Source: Gemmatimonadaceae bacterium
GTDB taxonomy: Bacteria; Gemmatimonadota; Gemmatimonadetes; Gemmatimonadales; Gemmatimonadaceae
Assembly (NCBI GenBank): GCA_025936015.1
Contig: JAICUE010000121.1
Coordinates: forward strand, 1 to 7,582
Direction of reading: 5' to 3'
Length of the DNA: 7,582 nucleotides
The notes beneath the pieces are model-generated. The model saw only the letters and a program-made list of their open reading frames with translations. It made no database searches and was not told the DNA's origin. Shown piece by piece: positions 6,698 through 7,582 of the stretch; position 1 is the stretch's first letter; every line of letters starts with the position of its first letter. The translations under genes were made by a program, and so were the position numbers.

Positions 6698-7582
6698 CTA
6701 CCGCGCCGTGCCGCCCTTGGCGCTGCCGGACTTCGAGCCGCCCGATCGCGACGACCCGCCCGACTTGCCGCAGAACTTCTTCACCTGGGCATCGACGACC
6801 GGCGTGAACTGGCCGAGGTAGCCGAGGTACTGCTTGGCCGCGTCGGGAGCGGTGACGCCGCCCTGAGTGAGGCCGATCTGCGCCTTGGTGAACGCCTGAT
6901 CGGCGGTCGTCGCGAGGTCGCAGCTCTTCGCCTTCGGTGCATCAGTGGCCGCGAGCTGGCCGATCGTGAACCACGCCACGCCCTCGAGGAACTTTGGAGT
7001 GGGCGACGGAGCCAGCGAGTCCGAGAGCGCGAGATAAGTGAGCGCCTGCTGCATTGCGGCGCGCTTCGCCGCGTTGTCCGACGGCTCGCCGCTCTTCAGC
7101 GCGTTCGCTGCCTTGTACTTCGTGTTGCCGATGCTGAGCGCGTACTGGGCGACGAAGCTCGCCGAGTCGCTGCCGCTCTGCACCGCCTTCCTCAGCGCCG
7201 CGAGCGATGAGTCGGGCTGGTTCATCGACTCGTAGATCTGCGCCACCTGGAGCCAGCCATGCTCGAGCTTCGGGTTCAACGTGAGCAGGCGGGTGTACGC
7301 GGCGAGTGCTTCCGGAAGCTTGCCGGCGTTCTTCAGCGACTGAGCCTGGAAGCTCGCGAGACCGAGGTTCCCCGGGAACTTGCGCACGCCTTCAGTAACG
7401 ATCGCTGCCGCACCGGTCGTGTCGTTCACCGACACGAGCGCCGCTGCCTGACGAGTGAAGTAGGTCGTGTCGGCGAGCGAGGTGTCCATCTGCACCATCG
7501 TGCGGCCGATGTCCACCGCCTTCTTGTAGTCCTTCGCCGCGAGGTGGATGAGCCACTGGAGGCGAAGCAGCTGCAGGTTGCC
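6698..7582 (-). CDS. Tetratricopeptide-repeat protein, C-terminal part (5' end outside window)
   Basis: The frame is open to the right edge, giving 294 visible residues that begin GNLQLLRLQW. An in-frame GTG at 7516 is not taken as the start because typical TPR sequence (LAAKDYKKAVDIGRTM) continues upstream of it. Repeats of paired helices are clear at about 43-69, 74-103 (AGKLPEALAAYTRLLTLNP) and 107-135 (YESMNQPDSSLAALRKAV); 140-270 is helical and weaker. TPR arrays mediate protein-protein contact. There are only two visible cysteines (C221, C271), which could pair if the protein is exported; the N-terminus that would show a signal peptide is missing. The C-terminus is a flexible Gly/Ser/Lys tail (about 272-294, SGGSSRSGGSKSGSAKGG) with positive charge. 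No specific function can be assigned. The gene converges on yegS and shares the terminator at 6612-6646. Confidence 0.85.
   Translation of the reverse strand, partial: GNLQLLRLQWLIHLAAKDYKKAVDIGRTMVQMDTSLADTTYFTRQAAALVSVNDTTGAAAIVTEGVRKFPGNLGLASFQAQSLKNAGKLPEALAAYTRLLTLNPKLEHGWLQVAQIYESMNQPDSSLAALRKAVQSGSDSASFVAQYALSIGNTKYKAANALKSGEPSDNAAKRAAMQQALTYLALSDSLAPSPTPKFLEGVAWFTIGQLAATDAPKAKSCDLATTADQAFTKAQIGLTQGGVTAPDAAKQYLGYLGQFTPVVDAQVKKFCGKSGGSSRSGGSKSGSAKGGTAR

Larger units (their letters stand above)
481..7453. repeat. Dispersed 8-bp word GCCTRACG, 16 copies across the window
   Basis: GCCTAACG starts at 481, 586, 1248, 1911, 2840 and 4305; its reverse complement CGTTAGGC starts at 3712 and 6578. 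GCCTGACG starts at 5087, 6554, 6592, 6656 and 7446; its complement CGTCAGGC starts at 628, 1560 and 6662. From base composition alone (about 68% GC assumed, both strands) I estimate well under one GCCTAACG and under one GCCTGACG. Most A-form copies extend to CGCCTAACGC. Copies lie in murF, murE, ftsI, rsmH and the TPR gene, at the ftsL stop, and five are packed into 6554-6669. No copy lies in yegS. The role is unknown. Confidence 0.75.

Noticed and set aside
6698..7516. TPR gene starting at GTG 7516
   Set aside because: The frame is open and TPR-like all the way to the window edge, so the real start is outside.
1..7582. Mobile element, prophage, CRISPR array, tRNA or rRNA
   Set aside because: No transposase or integrase frames, long direct repeats, spacer arrays or cloverleaf sequences were seen; the gene content is core chromosomal.

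Overview
The window is a GC-rich (roughly two-thirds G+C by eye) bacterial chromosomal segment. It carries the first five genes of a division and cell wall (dcw) cluster on the minus strand, a divergent lipid kinase gene on the plus strand, and the 3' part of a TPR protein gene on the minus strand. No plasmid, phage, transposon, CRISPR or RNA-gene signature is visible. The proteins indicate a meso-diaminopimelate peptidoglycan (DNPR motif in MurE). A Gram-negative of the Gemmatimonadota type is my best guess, from composition, gene content and general protein style. That is inference; no 16S rRNA or other decisive marker is present.

Layout in transcription order. Minus strand: rsmH (5615-4668), ftsL (4678-4307), ftsI with a C-terminal PASTA domain (4297-2351), murE (2339-873) and murF (from 876, running off the left edge). 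The genes overlap by 11 and 4 bp or are separated by only 9 and 11 bp, so they almost certainly form one operon. Plus strand: yegS (5646-6536) diverges from rsmH across only 30 bp. The 161-bp convergent region 6537-6697 holds a large hairpin, a strong bidirectional intrinsic terminator and a 16-bp perfect palindrome. Minus strand: a TPR-repeat protein (6698 to beyond the right edge).

Functionally, MurE and MurF build the UDP-MurNAc-pentapeptide. FtsI cross-links septal peptidoglycan and is expected to act with the FtsL-containing divisome complex. RsmH methylates 16S rRNA and is a standard passenger at the head of dcw clusters. YegS probably phosphorylates lipids. mraZ, which usually precedes rsmH, is not next to it here.

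The most unusual signal is not a gene. A short word, GCCTRACG (R = A or G), occurs 16 times on the two strands combined, in genes, at gene junctions and clustered between the convergent genes. Every TTA leucine codon I could find in the window (five) lies inside a copy of this word. This points to a DNA-level role (uptake signal, protein-binding or modification site, or repeat family) rather than a protein-level one.
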